From assembly GCF_003971065.1 (NCBI RefSeq), contig NZ_RYDV01000006.1, positions 124,001-188,000 of the forward strand: DNA of 64,000 nucleotides, read 5' to 3'. Below are positions 55,575 through 64,000 of this stretch, one piece after another. The position numbers were made by a program, and so were the translations under genes. This stretch comes from Candidimonas sp. SYP-B2681. GTDB lineage: Bacteria; Pseudomonadota; Gammaproteobacteria; Burkholderiales; Burkholderiaceae_B. The notes below the pieces were generated by a model that worked only from the letters and a program-made list of their open reading frames with translations, ran no database searches and was not told the origin of the DNA. The first letter of the stretch is position 1, and every line of letters begins with the position of its first letter.

Positions 55575-55673
55575 GGAATTCCCTCTAGTTTCTTGAGTAG
55601 GCGCTACCTGGTTTTCTCTAGTGTTTTCAAGTAGGGGCTATGGAATTTCTCCAGTGTTCTTAAGGAGGCGCAG
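55575..55673. repeat. Three imperfect copies of a ~33-bp direct repeat
   Basis: Copies begin near 55575, 55610 and 55642. Each starts with a GGAATT/GGTTTT-like block and contains TCTAGT or TCCAGT, then TTCTT/TTTTC, then a (T/G)AGTAGG-like block and GGCGC/GGGGC. The third copy runs into the left arm of the foldback element at 55666. Degenerate, so old; not a CRISPR (no unique spacers). Confidence 0.5.
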
Positions 55674-55893
55674 GGGGCCAGGGCGGGGCTGGCTCAAGAT
55701 CGCTGCGGTTCCGGCAGGATGCCGGAACTGTCTGTGCCGTACAACGCAATCGGGGCGGGCGTGAACTCGCCAACGCCAGTCCTGCGGCCTGTGCTTTTGT
55801 TGGCTCAGGCATGCACGCCCTTTTTCCCCCGATTGCGCTGTACAGCCCAGCGCGCTCAACCTTTCGCCAGCCCCGCCCCGGCCCCCTGTGCCT
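55666..55893. repeat. ~228-bp foldback element A
   Basis: A 28-bp terminal inverted repeat (55666-55693 and 55866-55893, 26 of 28 matching) encloses a second inverted pair (55739-55763 with 55814-55843) and a small perfect hairpin GTTCCGGCA-GGA-TGCCGGAAC. The whole could fold into one long branched structure. No convincing protein frame spans it. A miniature inverted-repeat element or a structured RNA are the two readings. The gene-free stretch from 55548 to 56568 contains this element, element B and the short direct repeats. Confidence 0.6.
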
Positions 55894-56115
55894 CATAAGT
55901 CAGTGTGTTGCCACGAGTTCCAACGCTTGGAAGTGATGGGTATCGTTGCTACGTACGAGCGTGACTGCCATGGCGATTTTTCGCCCGCCGTTTGGGCCAC
56001 GGTGGCAGTGTCGACGTCAGTCTTTATCTCGACCCTACGCATGGATCTTGGCCACACCGATGCGACGTCCGACTTTCCAGCGCAGTCGTTCACACCCGTC
56101 ACCATGACAGTAATG

Positions 56116-56340
56116 CCAGGCGCCTGGGGGTGGGGCTGGTCGGGCGAAGTATGCGTGCGCCGGGCGCAGGTTCCAGACCGGGGTACAAGACCGCGCTGTT
56201 TGAGCGAGACGCTTACGGGCAGCCAGTGGCTGCCCGTTTCGCGAGTTCGCGGGCGCCCGGACTGGGGCCTGTGCCCGGGGAGTCCCGGCCACGGGACCGC
56301 GAAGCATTGAGCACGGCCGGCTCCACCCCCAGGCGCCGGG
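56116..56340. repeat. ~225-bp foldback element B, built like element A
   Basis: 27-bp terminal inverted repeats (56116-56142 and 56314-56340, 23 of 27 matching; three of the four mismatches would be G-U pairs in RNA) enclose a perfect internal hairpin ACGGGCAGCC-AGT-GGCTGCCCGT near 56216-56238. Like element A it has GGGGCTGG in the left arm and GTACAA about 55 bases further in, and both contain GGCCTGTGC in the right half. Frames crossing it (for example 55888-56310 and 56035-56307 minus) look non-coding. Confidence 0.55.
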
Positions 56341-56568
56341 TTAATAAGTGTGCGACTGGCCTAAGTGTGCAACCGGCTACAAAAACGCTAATGATAATTT
56401 TCCCGCCGCCTTTTTCCCGAATCCCCATGCTCGCGACGCGCCATTACGCCGCTCCCCGACTCAATATTCCGCTTAGAGCATCAGCCAAAAATCCAGTAAG
56501 CTGTAGCGAAGATGCTAACGGCCGCGATCAGGCGACCCATCCACAATAATGCCCATCATGGAGACAAA

Positions 56569-59430
56569 GTGAATCAGCCAGCAACATCCAGCTTCGAGCC
56601 ATCCTCTTTACGCAGCGACATACGCCTGCTGGGAAAAACCTTGGGCGACGTCGTTAAAGAATGCGAAGGTAAGGCGATTTACGATGTGATCGAAAAGTTG
56701 AGACGTGCCGCAGTGAAGTTTCGGCGCGAAGGCAATATCGCCGACAGCAAGATTCTCGAGCAACAAATCAGCCGTCTGGGCGATGAAGAAGCGAATTCGG
56801 TTGCCAGGGCCTTCAGTTACTTCCTGCACTTATCCAACATTGCTGAAGACCGCGACCAAAATCGCCGCCAACGGCAACACGAATTGCAGTCCGGCGCCCC
56901 CGTCCGCGGTAGTCTGCAACATGCCCTTGATCTACTGAAAGAAAAAGGGGTGGGTAACCGCAAGATACTTCGTTATTTGGAAGATGCTCGAATCGTACCG
57001 GTGCTAACTGCACACCCCACCGAAGTCCAGCGCAAAAGCACGCTGGATTTGCACAGTGAAATTGCCCTCCAACTTGCCCATACCGACGCCACGCTCACGC
57101 CGTCCGAAGAGCTGTTCACCCAGCAACGTCTGGCGGGCTTGATCGCCGCGTTGTGGCAGACGCGCATGTTGCGTCAGGAAAAGCTGACTGTCCTGGATGA
57201 GATCGATAATGCCCTGAGCTACTACACCAGCACTTTTCTAACCGTTATCCCGCGGCTATACCAGGATTTGTCAACGCGGCTGCAGCGGCCAGGGCGCACG
57301 GCGTTCGACGTAAAGGCCAATACCCTTCCGCCGTTCCTTCAAATGGGCAGCTGGATAGGCGGCGATCGCGACGGCAATCCCAATGTTGATGCCTCGACGC
57401 TCGAACAAGCCCTGCTAAGGCAGTCGACGCGCGCCCTGCAACACTATCTGCAGGAAATCAAAGACCTGGGTACCGAAATTTCAATATCGCAGTCGCTTGG
57501 CAAGGTCAGCCCGGAACTGATGGCGCTTTCGCGAGCAAGTCAAGACGCTTCGCCCCACCGGCGTGATGAACCTTATCGACGCGTGTTCATTCACTTGTAT
57601 GCGCGCATGGCCGCCACCTCGGTCGCGCTCACCGGCCGACAATTGGCGTTGCGACCCACTTACGACGCGCCGCCTTATGCCAGTCCTGAAGAATTCCTGC
57701 ATGATTTGCAAATCGTCAGCGATTCGTTGACCAAGCACCATGGCTCGCTTATCGCCCAATTACGCTTGTCGGGTCTGCTCCAGGCTGTCAGCATCTTCGG
57801 CTTCCATCTGGCCACCGTCGATCTGCGACAAAGTTCAGATGTGCACGAACGCGTACTGAACGAACTATTCCGGTCTGCCCAGGTGCGATTCAATGACAAG
57901 CCCGTTGACTACAGCGCCTTGTCTGAAGAAGACCGCATCAGCCTTTTGCGCCAGGAGTTTACGGAAGTGCGCCCGTTGGTCTCGCCCTGGATCGCCTATT
58001 CGGCCGAAACCGAAAAAGAGCTGTCAATTTTCCGCAGCGCCGCCGCCTGCCGTCGCAGGTACGGTGAGAAAGCCATTATGCAGGTCGTGGTATCGCATAC
58101 CGAAACGCTTAGCGACCTGCTTGAAGTGCTGGTGCTGCAGCAGGAAACCGGACTGATCTCACCTACGCCGCAAAATGCGTTCAACAAGCTGCATGCCGGG
58201 CTGATGGTGGTGCCACTATTTGAGACCATACCCGACCTGATGCGCGGTCCGGAAATCATGGGCAGGTGGCTAGACCTGCCTGAAGTTGCGGCCAGAGTGC
58301 GCCACGCCCAAGACGGCATCCAAGAAGTCATGCTGGGCTATTCAGACAGCAATAAAGACGGTGGTTACCTTACGTCGAACTGGGCCCTATATCGAGCTGA
58401 ACGCCAGATGGTAGAGGTGTTCAAGAAGCGCAAGACGCGCCTGCGCCTGTTTCACGGACGCGGTGGTTCGGTGGGACGCGGCGGTGGTTCCAGCTTTGAC
58501 GCGATCCTGGCCCAGCCCCCCGGCACCGTTAATGGGCAAATACGCTTGACCGAGCAAGGCGAGGTCATACAAGGCAAGTACAAAGACGCCGAGGTGGGGC
58601 GCTGGCACCTGGAGACCTTTGTCGCTGCCACGCTGGAAGCCAGTCTCACGCCCAACCCGTCAGCGTCACGAACCGAAGACGACAACATGGCACTTTTCGG
58701 CAATGCCCTGGACTTCATGGCCGGCGTGGCGCAACAAAGTTACCGTACCCTGGTTTACGAAACGCCAGGCTTTAATGACTACTTTTTTGCTTCGACACCC
58801 ATACTCGAGATCGCAGGCCTGAACATCGGATCGCGCCCGGCAGCGCGCAAGGCGAGCCAGAAAATCGAAGATCTGCGGGCCATTCCCTGGGGGTTTTCGT
58901 GGGCCCAATGCCGGGTAATGCTGCCAGGTTGGTATGGTGTGGGCACAGCCATGCGGACGTATGTCGACGAAGGGTGTCCGGACAGTCCCGCCACCCCGGG
59001 CGAACGCATGGCTCAACTTCAGAAAATGGCTGAAATCTGGCCTTTTTTCCGCACCCTGTTATCCAACCTGGAACAGGTCCTGGCCAAAACCGATCTGGAA
59101 ATTGCACGCCGCTACGCCAGCCTCGTTCCCGATCGAAAGCTGCGCGACGCCGTCTTTTCCCGTATCGAACAAGAATTCGCTTTAACGCTGAACATGTTCA
59201 AAGACGTCGCGCAGCACGACCTGCTGGCTGAAGACGAATTCCTGAAAGCGGCCCTGGGCGAGCGCTTTGCGTATATCGACCCACTGAACCACCTGCAGGT
59301 AGAGCTGCTGCGCCGACACCGTGCTGAACGCCGCAAGGCAAGTCGCAGCGACGACGGCGAAAGCCGCACTCAACGTGCCATCCACATGACGATCAACGGG
59401 GTTGCCGCCGGACTTAGAAACTCAGGGTAA
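56569..59430 (+). CDS. ppc: Phosphoenolpyruvate carboxylase
   Basis: 953 residues from GTG 56569, preceded by GGAGA; the frame reaches 56512 but that start lacks a ribosome-binding site. Active-site segments are [13 protein letters not shown] (catalytic His149), the [16 protein letters not shown] lysine region and the glycine-rich [13 protein letters not shown] loop. The C-terminus ends RNSG where most PEPCs have QNTG, keeping the terminal glycine of the allosteric site. It forms oxaloacetate from PEP and bicarbonate to refill the TCA cycle, which fits a bacterium living on organic acids. Followed by a terminator. Confidence 0.95.
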   Translation: MNQPATSSFEPSSLRSDIRLLGKTLGDVVKECEGKAIYDVIEKLRRAAVKFRREGNIADSKILEQQISRLGDEEANSVARAFSYFLHLSNIAEDRDQNRRQRQHELQSGAPVRGSLQHALDLLKEKGVGNRKILRYLEDARIVPVLTAHPTEVQRKSTLDLHSEIALQLAHTDATLTPSEELFTQQRLAGLIAALWQTRMLRQEKLTVLDEIDNALSYYTSTFLTVIPRLYQDLSTRLQRPGRTAFDVKANTLPPFLQMGSWIGGDRDGNPNVDASTLEQALLRQSTRALQHYLQEIKDLGTEISISQSLGKVSPELMALSRASQDASPHRRDEPYRRVFIHLYARMAATSVALTGRQLALRPTYDAPPYASPEEFLHDLQIVSDSLTKHHGSLIAQLRLSGLLQAVSIFGFHLATVDLRQSSDVHERVLNELFRSAQVRFNDKPVDYSALSEEDRISLLRQEFTEVRPLVSPWIAYSAETEKELSIFRSAAACRRRYGEKAIMQVVVSHTETLSDLLEVLVLQQETGLISPTPQNAFNKLHAGLMVVPLFETIPDLMRGPEIMGRWLDLPEVAARVRHAQDGIQEVMLGYSDSNKDGGYLTSNWALYRAERQMVEVFKKRKTRLRLFHGRGGSVGRGGGSSFDAILAQPPGTVNGQIRLTEQGEVIQGKYKDAEVGRWHLETFVAATLEASLTPNPSASRTEDDNMALFGNALDFMAGVAQQSYRTLVYETPGFNDYFFASTPILEIAGLNIGSRPAARKASQKIEDLRAIPWGFSWAQCRVMLPGWYGVGTAMRTYVDEGCPDSPATPGERMAQLQKMAEIWPFFRTLLSNLEQVLAKTDLEIARRYASLVPDRKLRDAVFSRIEQEFALTLNMFKDVAQHDLLAEDEFLKAALGERFAYIDPLNHLQVELLRRHRAERRKASRSDDGESRTQRAIHMTINGVAAGLRNSG

Positions 59431-59460
59431 AAAAACCCGCGAACGTTATCGCGGGCTTTC
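59430..59460. terminator. Rho-independent terminator after ppc
   Basis: CCCGCGA (59436-59442) and TCGCGGG (59449-59455) pair around ACGTTA, with an A tract on the left and CTTTC on the right. It can serve ppc on the plus strand and the small minus-strand gene from the other side. Confidence 0.75.
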
Positions 59461-59475
59461 TGGTTAAAGCGTTGC

Positions 59476-59607
59476 CTAAATCATGCTGTCGCCATCTCTA
59501 CGGGCGGCACGCATGTCGTTGACCAAGGCGACAATCAGTACCACAAGGACGGCGGTCGAGATGACGGGCCATACAAGGATATAGCTCGATAGTAATAGCT
59601 CTTTCAT
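59476..59607 (-). CDS. Small single-span membrane protein, partner of a sodium:solute symporter
   Basis: 43 residues: MKELLLSSYILVWPVISTAV, then LVVLIVALVND and a short basic cytoplasmic tail. One membrane helix is followed by RAARRDG. A strong AAGGAG ribosome-binding site precedes it. Proteins of this kind are annotated as putative transporter small subunits next to SSS-family symporters. Here the symporter upstream is only a C-terminal fragment, 10 bp away, so this gene may be left without its partner. Confidence 0.7.
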   Translation of the reverse strand: MKELLLSSYILVWPVISTAVLVVLIVALVNDMRAARRDGDSMI

Positions 59608-59617
59608 TATTTACTCC

Positions 59618-59851
59618 TTAAGCGTGGGCAGGAATCGAATCGCCTGCCGGACGATTGGCTGCCTTGACCGGAACGGCAGCCTCGACATGAAACGACGTAA
59701 CGCGCTCGGCCAGCAGATCAAAGTCGAAACGCTCTTTGCTGCGCCAGCTCATGGCGACACATATTGCGGCGCTTACGCCATAGGCGGTCAGCGAACTTAG
59801 AAGAACCAGATAGTCGCGTAACACCCCGAACGTCACCGGGATCAGCACCAA
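59618..59851 (-). pseudogene. C-terminal fragment of a sodium:solute symporter
   Basis: About 77 codons that read like the end of an SSS-family transporter: VLIPVTFGVLRDYLVLLSSLTAYGVSAAICVAMSWRSKERFDFDLLAERVTSF. SSS proteins have 450 or more residues; no upstream coding continues past about 59851, where the sequence changes to non-coding. The remainder of the gene was deleted. It keeps close spacing to the small partner gene, as in an intact pair. Confidence 0.65.
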
Positions 59852-60457
59852 CGTTGATCAATCAATTGGCCGTTTACGTCGAACGACAATGGCCGGCATA
59901 AACCCCATAGAGCACACAGCGAGCGATTTCGTGCGAAATCGACGCGCGCAGTCATCCCCGCTTGACCCAAACAATGGTTAACTTGGATCAGGCTGGTTGA
60001 AAGAAACACAATTCAGGTGCCTCTTTGCAGCACAAGCGATAACGGAACGTGGACTACCAGAGAACCTGACAGGCGTTACCAATATCGACAAGGTGCAATG
60101 TTGACCAAATAGCGGCCAACCTAATTGTTCCGCGGCCAAACGCGCCGGGTGTTTTTGCTTCGGCTGAAAGCCGGGTCACTGCGAAGTGACCTATTGAAGA
60201 GAAAGGAGTTTTCGCGCGCTGAGAATTGAGTCCGCGAAGGACCGGTTAAGCGCGCAGAATTCATCCATTTCCGATAGTTTCTGCGTGGCTGCGCTAAACC
60301 GTCACAGCGCACCAAGGCGCAAATTGTACCCCTTGATGGGTAGCGAGTCCATCGCGCGACAGTGCGGCCGCCACTCCGGCCATGGGTCCACTAGCGCAAA
60401 CATCTATGAAACCGTAGTATTCCTTAGCCGTAAAGTAATTCCTACAGGAAGCTCCAA
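59852..60457. other. Intergenic region with consecutive hairpins
   Basis: No gene is supported in these 606 bases. At 60161-60255 three hairpins follow one another: CGGCT-GAA-AGCCG; GGTCACT-GCGA-AGTGACC (7-bp stem with a GNRA tetraloop, 60174-60191); and an outer GCGCGCT/AGCGCGC stem (60214-60220 with 60249-60255) enclosing GTCC-GCGAA-GGAC. A minus-strand frame at 60121-60315 covers them but shows no family features. The segment may be a structured RNA or a degenerate repeat element. Confidence 0.45.
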
Positions 60458-61846
60458 ATGAACGGTTCGTCTGCCATTTCCGCGTACTTCGAAGCCATGC
60501 AGCCACCTAGCCGCGCGATCAGCGCTGGGGCGTTAAGCGACGCCCCCACGGTGCTCGGCGCGGGAGACCTGCCTTCGGCACTTCCGGTTACGGCTTTTGC
60601 AGTGGCCTCTATTTCCACCGCGGCCCGTGCGTTGGCCACCTATGTACATCGCCGATTCGGCGTGTGCCCCGCCGTTACCGTAGACCGTCGTCTGGCGTCA
60701 TTATGGTTTGGCACAACACTACGGCCGCAGGGCTGGCAGATGCCTAAGGTCAGGGACCCGATCACCGGCGATTACCAGGCCGGCGAAGGTTGGATCCGGC
60801 TGCACACCAACGCCCCGCATCACCTGGCAGCAGCGTTATCGGTGCTTGGCACCGGCGCTGCACGTGGCGATGTTGAACACGCCGTGTCCCGGTGGACTGC
60901 CGCCGAGCTTGAAGCGGCCATCGTGCAGGCAGGCGGCTGTGCAGCGGCAATGCGCTCGCGGGATGAATGGGCGCATCACCCCCAGGGCAGAGCCGTCGGG
61001 ACCGAACCGCTGTTTCAAGTTGCAGACGGGAGCAAGGGCACGATCAAGGTTCCGGATGCCACGCTGGAGCGTCCGCTGGCAGGCATCAAGGTGCTGGACT
61101 TGACCCGCGTGCTGGCAGGGCCCGTCTCGACACGTTTCCTGGCCGCTTATGGCGCCGAAGTGTTGCGCATCGACCCGCCATTCTGGACGGAGCCAGGCAT
61201 GATCCCCGAGGTTACCGTAGGCAAGCGCTGCGCTTTGCTGGATTTTCGCAGCGCTGAACAGCTGGACCAAATAAAACGCCTGATGGCCCAGGCCGACGTC
61301 GTCGTGCATGGCTACCGCGCCGATGCACTGGAACGCCTGGGGCTTGGAACGCAGGACCGGCAATCGATACGGCCGGGCCTGGTCGACGTTTGCCTGAATG
61401 CTTACGGTTGGAGCGGCCCCTGGAGTACCCGGCGCGGCTTTGACAGTCTGGTGCAAATGAGCAATGGTATTGCCCACCTTGGCATGGTCGCCTACGGCCG
61501 CGACAAACCCACGCCGCTACCTGTGCAGGCGCTGGATCAGGCTACAGGTTACCTTATGGCGGCGGCCGTCCTGGATGGCCTGACGCATAGCTTGGATACG
61601 GGAACGGGTTCAGTCAGCCGCCTTTCGCTGGCACGCAGCGGTGAATTGCTGATGTCACAGGCCACAGCGACAAACGGGGCGGAACTCGCGCCCGAGTCCA
61701 GCGAAGAATGGTCAGCTGAAACAGAACATACCTATTGGGGACCTGCCCGGCGCCTTAAGCCACCCTGCCATGTAGAAGGTATTCCCATGCATTGGAACAC
61801 CCCCGCCACCGCGCTGGGCAGTAGCCCGGCGCGGTGGCCCACCTAA
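60458..61846 (+). CDS. Class III CoA-transferase (CaiB/BaiF family), two-part form
   Basis: 462 residues. The canonical family start appears internally at about residue 206 (LAGIKVLDLTRVLAGPVSTRFLAAYGAEVLRIDPP, then GKRCALLDFRSAEQLDQIKRLMAQADVVVHGYRADALERLG). About 200 residues before it look like a second, diverged CaiB-type segment (WFGTTLRPQGW, AGEGWIRLHTNAPHHLAAALSVLG). This two-part arrangement occurs in some annotated CoA-transferases. It probably moves CoA between carboxylic acids. AGGAAG precedes the start. It is convergent with the tctCBA transporter, which may bring in its substrate. Confidence 0.85.
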   Translation: MNGSSAISAYFEAMQPPSRAISAGALSDAPTVLGAGDLPSALPVTAFAVASISTAARALATYVHRRFGVCPAVTVDRRLASLWFGTTLRPQGWQMPKVRDPITGDYQAGEGWIRLHTNAPHHLAAALSVLGTGAARGDVEHAVSRWTAAELEAAIVQAGGCAAAMRSRDEWAHHPQGRAVGTEPLFQVADGSKGTIKVPDATLERPLAGIKVLDLTRVLAGPVSTRFLAAYGAEVLRIDPPFWTEPGMIPEVTVGKRCALLDFRSAEQLDQIKRLMAQADVVVHGYRADALERLGLGTQDRQSIRPGLVDVCLNAYGWSGPWSTRRGFDSLVQMSNGIAHLGMVAYGRDKPTPLPVQALDQATGYLMAAAVLDGLTHSLDTGTGSVSRLSLARSGELLMSQATATNGAELAPESSEEWSAETEHTYWGPARRLKPPCHVEGIPMHWNTPATALGSSPARWPT

Positions 61847-61864
61847 AGCGCAAAAAAAACATAC

Positions 61865-63391
61865 TTAGGCCATGCGGGTTGCCGCCAGCTTTCTCTTCTT
61901 CATATAACGCAAGATCACCGGCATGGCCACGATAAGAATCGATACGGTCCATAAGCCTTTCGAGATATTGCTGGCATACAAAACATGCAAAGCGCCATCT
62001 GTCATGGACAGCGCCCGCCGCAAGTTTTGTTCCATCATGTCGCCCAACACCACACCCAGAACCAAGGGCGCCATCGGCACGCCACCTTTGCGCAGCAAAT
62101 AGCCAATGCCGCCAATTATGGCGACCATCATCAGGTCGAACGTACCAGCGTTAATGGCGTAGACGCCGATATAGCTGATAGCCAGAATGCCGGGAACCAT
62201 CAACCATCCGGGTACGGACAGCACCTTGGAGAACAATCGCACCATAGGCACGTTCATGATGAACAACATCACATTGGCGATAAACAACGACGCGATAAGA
62301 CCCCACACCAGCTCAGGTTTGGTTTCGAACAGCACGGGTCCCGGAGTAATGTTGTACAACGTCAGAGCCCCCATCATTACGGCGGTCGTGCCGGATCCGG
62401 GCACACCCAGCGTAAGCATCGGCACGAAAGAGCCTATTGCTGACGACGTGGCGGCGGCCTCGGGGGCTACCAGCCCACGCAAATCGCCGCGGCCAAATTT
62501 TGCATCAGGGTCTTTTTCTTCGCAGAGGCGCTTTTCATTGGAATAGGCAACGGCCGCGGCGACGCTTGCGCCAGCGCCAGGCAAAACACCCACCCCGAAA
62601 CCGAGCAAGGAACTGCGCACCACGCTCCACCAGGTGTAAGCGAGTTCTTTCAGGTTGAAAATTTTCCGCCCGCTGGATACGACTTCGACGGTGTGCCCGC
62701 CCATGACTTTTTCAAGCATCTCCAGTAGCTCGGACACGGCGAATAAGGCAATCACCACCACGACGAATTGAATGCCGTCGAAAAGATGGACCGAGTCAAA
62801 GGTGTAGCGATAAACACCTGAATTGGCATCGACGCCGACGGTGGCAATCGCCAGCCCCAGCATGGCAGCCAAAACGCCTTTAACCGGCTGGCTGCTTAAA
62901 AGACTGGTCAGGCAGCAAAAAGCAAAGATCATCAGGACGAAGTATTCAGCCGGCCCGAAGGCGAGTGCCCACTTGGCCAAGAGCGGCGCCAGCAGAATAA
63001 TGCCGCACACCGACACCAGCGAGCCGAAAAAGGCGGACCATGCCGAGAGCGACAACGCCACGTTGGCCAATCCTTGCCGCGCCAATGGGTATCCATCCAG
63101 TGTGGTCATGATGGCGCTGGCTTCACCGGGCACATTGATCAGTATGGCGGTAATGCGACCGCCATACTCTGCCCCGACGTACACGGCGGCTAGCAGGATA
63201 AGCGCCGTTTCGGGCGGCAGGTTCATGGCGAAGGCAATCGGGATGAGCATGGCCACGCCATTGATCGGCCCCAAACCTGGCAACACGCCAACCAAGGTAC
63301 CGATGAACGAGCCTATTGCCGCGACCAGCAGATTGGTCCAGGAAGAGGCTACGGCAAAACCTATGCCCAGATGAGCCACGATATCGTTCAT
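61865..63391 (-). CDS. tctA: Tripartite tricarboxylate transporter large membrane subunit TctA
   Basis: 508 residues, about 11-12 membrane segments. The family signature GVLPGLGPINGVAMLIPIAFAMNLPPETALILLAAVYVGAEYGGRITAILINVPGEASAI occupies residues 38-97 and repeats in the second half as GVLPGAGASVAAAVAYSNEK. It forms the transport channel for a carboxylate delivered by a Bug/TctC receptor. Its start overlaps the tctB stop by four bases. It is the only TctA in the window. Confidence 0.95.
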   Translation of the reverse strand: MNDIVAHLGIGFAVASSWTNLLVAAIGSFIGTLVGVLPGLGPINGVAMLIPIAFAMNLPPETALILLAAVYVGAEYGGRITAILINVPGEASAIMTTLDGYPLARQGLANVALSLSAWSAFFGSLVSVCGIILLAPLLAKWALAFGPAEYFVLMIFAFCCLTSLLSSQPVKGVLAAMLGLAIATVGVDANSGVYRYTFDSVHLFDGIQFVVVVIALFAVSELLEMLEKVMGGHTVEVVSSGRKIFNLKELAYTWWSVVRSSLLGFGVGVLPGAGASVAAAVAYSNEKRLCEEKDPDAKFGRGDLRGLVAPEAAATSSAIGSFVPMLTLGVPGSGTTAVMMGALTLYNITPGPVLFETKPELVWGLIASLFIANVMLFIMNVPMVRLFSKVLSVPGWLMVPGILAISYIGVYAINAGTFDLMMVAIIGGIGYLLRKGGVPMAPLVLGVVLGDMMEQNLRRALSMTDGALHVLYASNISKGLWTVSILIVAMPVILRYMKKRKLAATRMA

Positions 63392-63825
63392 AGCAGGCCT
63401 CCAAGAATACCAAGCGGCAGGACGACGTCCAACACGCGGTCAAACAGCACGAAGAACAACCCGCTCATGACCAGGCCGCCGATTGCTACCTTGAACCAGC
63501 TTCCCCCGAACAAGCGCCCGACCAGCATGGTCATGGCCGTGGTGGCCACGATGAAGCCCAGAAGCTGAAAAAAGAATGCATAAGCAATGCAGTAGGCCAC
63601 CATAATGGCAATGCGCGCACTGGCTCCGGGAGGATTAGCCGCAGTCCGGTCGCTGCCCTTGAACACCAGCCAAGCCCCGCAAAGCGCGATGATGATGGCC
63701 AACAACATGGGAAAGGCGCGGGGGCCTACAGGCTCATAAGAAAATGGCGCCTGTATGCCCCACCCCGACCAGGCCATAAGCGCTGCGAACACCAGCGCGG
63801 CAATACCTAGTATGCGATCGTTCAT
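63388..63825 (-). CDS. tctB: Tripartite tricarboxylate transporter small membrane subunit TctB
   Basis: 145 residues with four predicted membrane segments: ILGIAALVFAALMAWSGWGI, the PVGPRAFPMLLAIIIALCGAWLVF segment that marks TctB, and two C-terminal helices. It partners TctA. ATGA overlap with tctA downstream and a 3-base gap to the tctC stop upstream indicate one operon in the order tctC-tctB-tctA. Confidence 0.93.
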   Translation of the reverse strand: MNDRILGIAALVFAALMAWSGWGIQAPFSYEPVGPRAFPMLLAIIIALCGAWLVFKGSDRTAANPPGASARIAIMVAYCIAYAFFFQLLGFIVATTAMTMLVGRLFGGSWFKVAIGGLVMSGLFFVLFDRVLDVVLPLGILGGLL

Positions 63826-63828
63826 GTT

Positions 63829-64000
63829 TTACTTTTTGATCAGGCCAAACGAATTGGCGAGCTCGGCGTATGCTTTGACTCGTTCTTTGACGTACGAATC
63901 AAGATCGGCTCCGGTTTTATTAAACGGGAACAGACCTTGTTTTTTCTGCAGGTCTGCGAACTCAGGGCTTTCCTGGGTTTTCTTGAAAGCATCAGACCAC
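63829..64000 (-). CDS. tctC: TctC/Bug periplasmic receptor, C-terminal part (runs out of window)
   Basis: The frame is open from its stop at 63829-63831 to the window edge. The visible C-terminus reads SDAFKKTQESPEFADLQKKQ, then GLFPFNKTGADLDSYVKERV and ends ANSFGLIKK, matching the end of TTT receptors. It is the only Bug-type gene here placed directly beside tctB and tctA. The N-terminus and ligand loop lie outside the window. Confidence 0.85.
   Translation of the reverse strand, partial: WSDAFKKTQESPEFADLQKKQGLFPFNKTGADLDSYVKERVKAYAELANSFGLIKK

Noticed and set aside
55575-55673. Possible CRISPR array
   Set aside because: Only three degenerate copies in direct succession, without unique spacers and without cas genes in the window.
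56035-56307. tRNA or rRNA gene in the gene-free region around 56 kb
   Set aside because: No cloverleaf or T-loop pattern was found; the pairing present is a long foldback, unlike tRNA.
55888-56310. 140-codon plus-strand frame and minus-strand frames at 55893-56105 and 56035-56307 as genes
   Set aside because: They run across foldback element B and its flank, lack ribosome-binding sites and family features, and have low-complexity Arg/Gly/Pro/Trp-rich composition.
60121-60315. 64-codon minus-strand frame over the hairpin cluster
   Set aside because: No recognisable motif or good ribosome-binding site; the hairpins explain the sequence better.

Overview
The window looks like chromosomal DNA of a betaproteobacterium of the Alcaligenaceae type (Bordetella / Achromobacter / Pusillimonas relatives). 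The main reason is the number of genes for Bug-type periplasmic receptors of the tripartite tricarboxylate transporter (TTT) family: seven complete genes without neighbouring membrane subunits, plus a truncated eighth in a tctCBA operon at the right edge. Such expansions are characteristic of that family. Base composition is mostly in the high fifties to sixties percent GC by eye, with some lower stretches. I saw no rRNA, tRNA, CRISPR array, integrase, transposase or phage gene.

Layout. 0.2-7.4 kb: two LysR regulators, then a divergent Bug / ThDP-enzyme pair, a DapA-family lyase and an MFS carrier, which together look like an organic-acid catabolic unit. 7.6-12.1 kb: a complete ptxABCDE operon (phosphite ABC importer, NAD-dependent phosphite dehydrogenase, LysR regulator), preceded by a perfect 10-bp inverted repeat. 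12.1-15.7 kb: pirin, a small unknown protein, a truncated CoA-transferase, nitroreductase, DUF1993 protein and psiF. 15.8-26.4 kb: sugar-acid type catabolism (Bug, IlvD/Edd dehydratase, DapA-family lyase, 2-hydroxyacid dehydrogenase, enolase-superfamily dehydratase, second Bug, 3-hydroxyacyl-CoA dehydrogenase, CinA-like amidase) with two divergent LysR regulators. 26.4-29.2 kb: TauE/SafE permease, a cytochrome c peroxidase relic, Bug, hotdog thioesterase.

29.2-35.1 kb is a minus-strand block: IclR and LysR regulators, then RraA-type aldolase, D-2-hydroxyacid dehydrogenase, Bug, and FMN-dependent 2-hydroxyacid dehydrogenase. The two dehydrogenases could oxidise opposite enantiomers to a 2-oxo acid that the aldolase then cleaves. 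35.2-40.5 kb runs divergently: Bug, cytosolic gamma-glutamyltransferase-like hydrolase, Bug, ThDP enzyme. 40.5-55.5 kb is mostly housekeeping and stress genes (nadE, MFS, LysR/pirin pair, ilvD, SDR, VIT-family transporter, Hsp15, LysR, DUF899 protein, SRPBCC and VOC proteins, SMR efflux, parvulin, SulP transporter, Rieske protein).

55.5-56.5 kb is a gene-free kilobase with a three-copy degenerate repeat and two similarly built ~225-bp foldback elements. It is followed by ppc (PEP carboxylase), a decayed sodium:solute symporter with its intact small partner protein, a multi-hairpin intergenic stretch, a CoA-transferase, and tctA-tctB-tctC on the minus strand running out of the window.

Overall the window is a mosaic of small catabolic cassettes, most built as receptor + regulator + two to four enzymes. 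The phosphite operon is inserted among them, and there are several gene relics. The strongest functional call is ptxABCDE. The least explained sequence is the foldback region at 55.6-56.3 kb.
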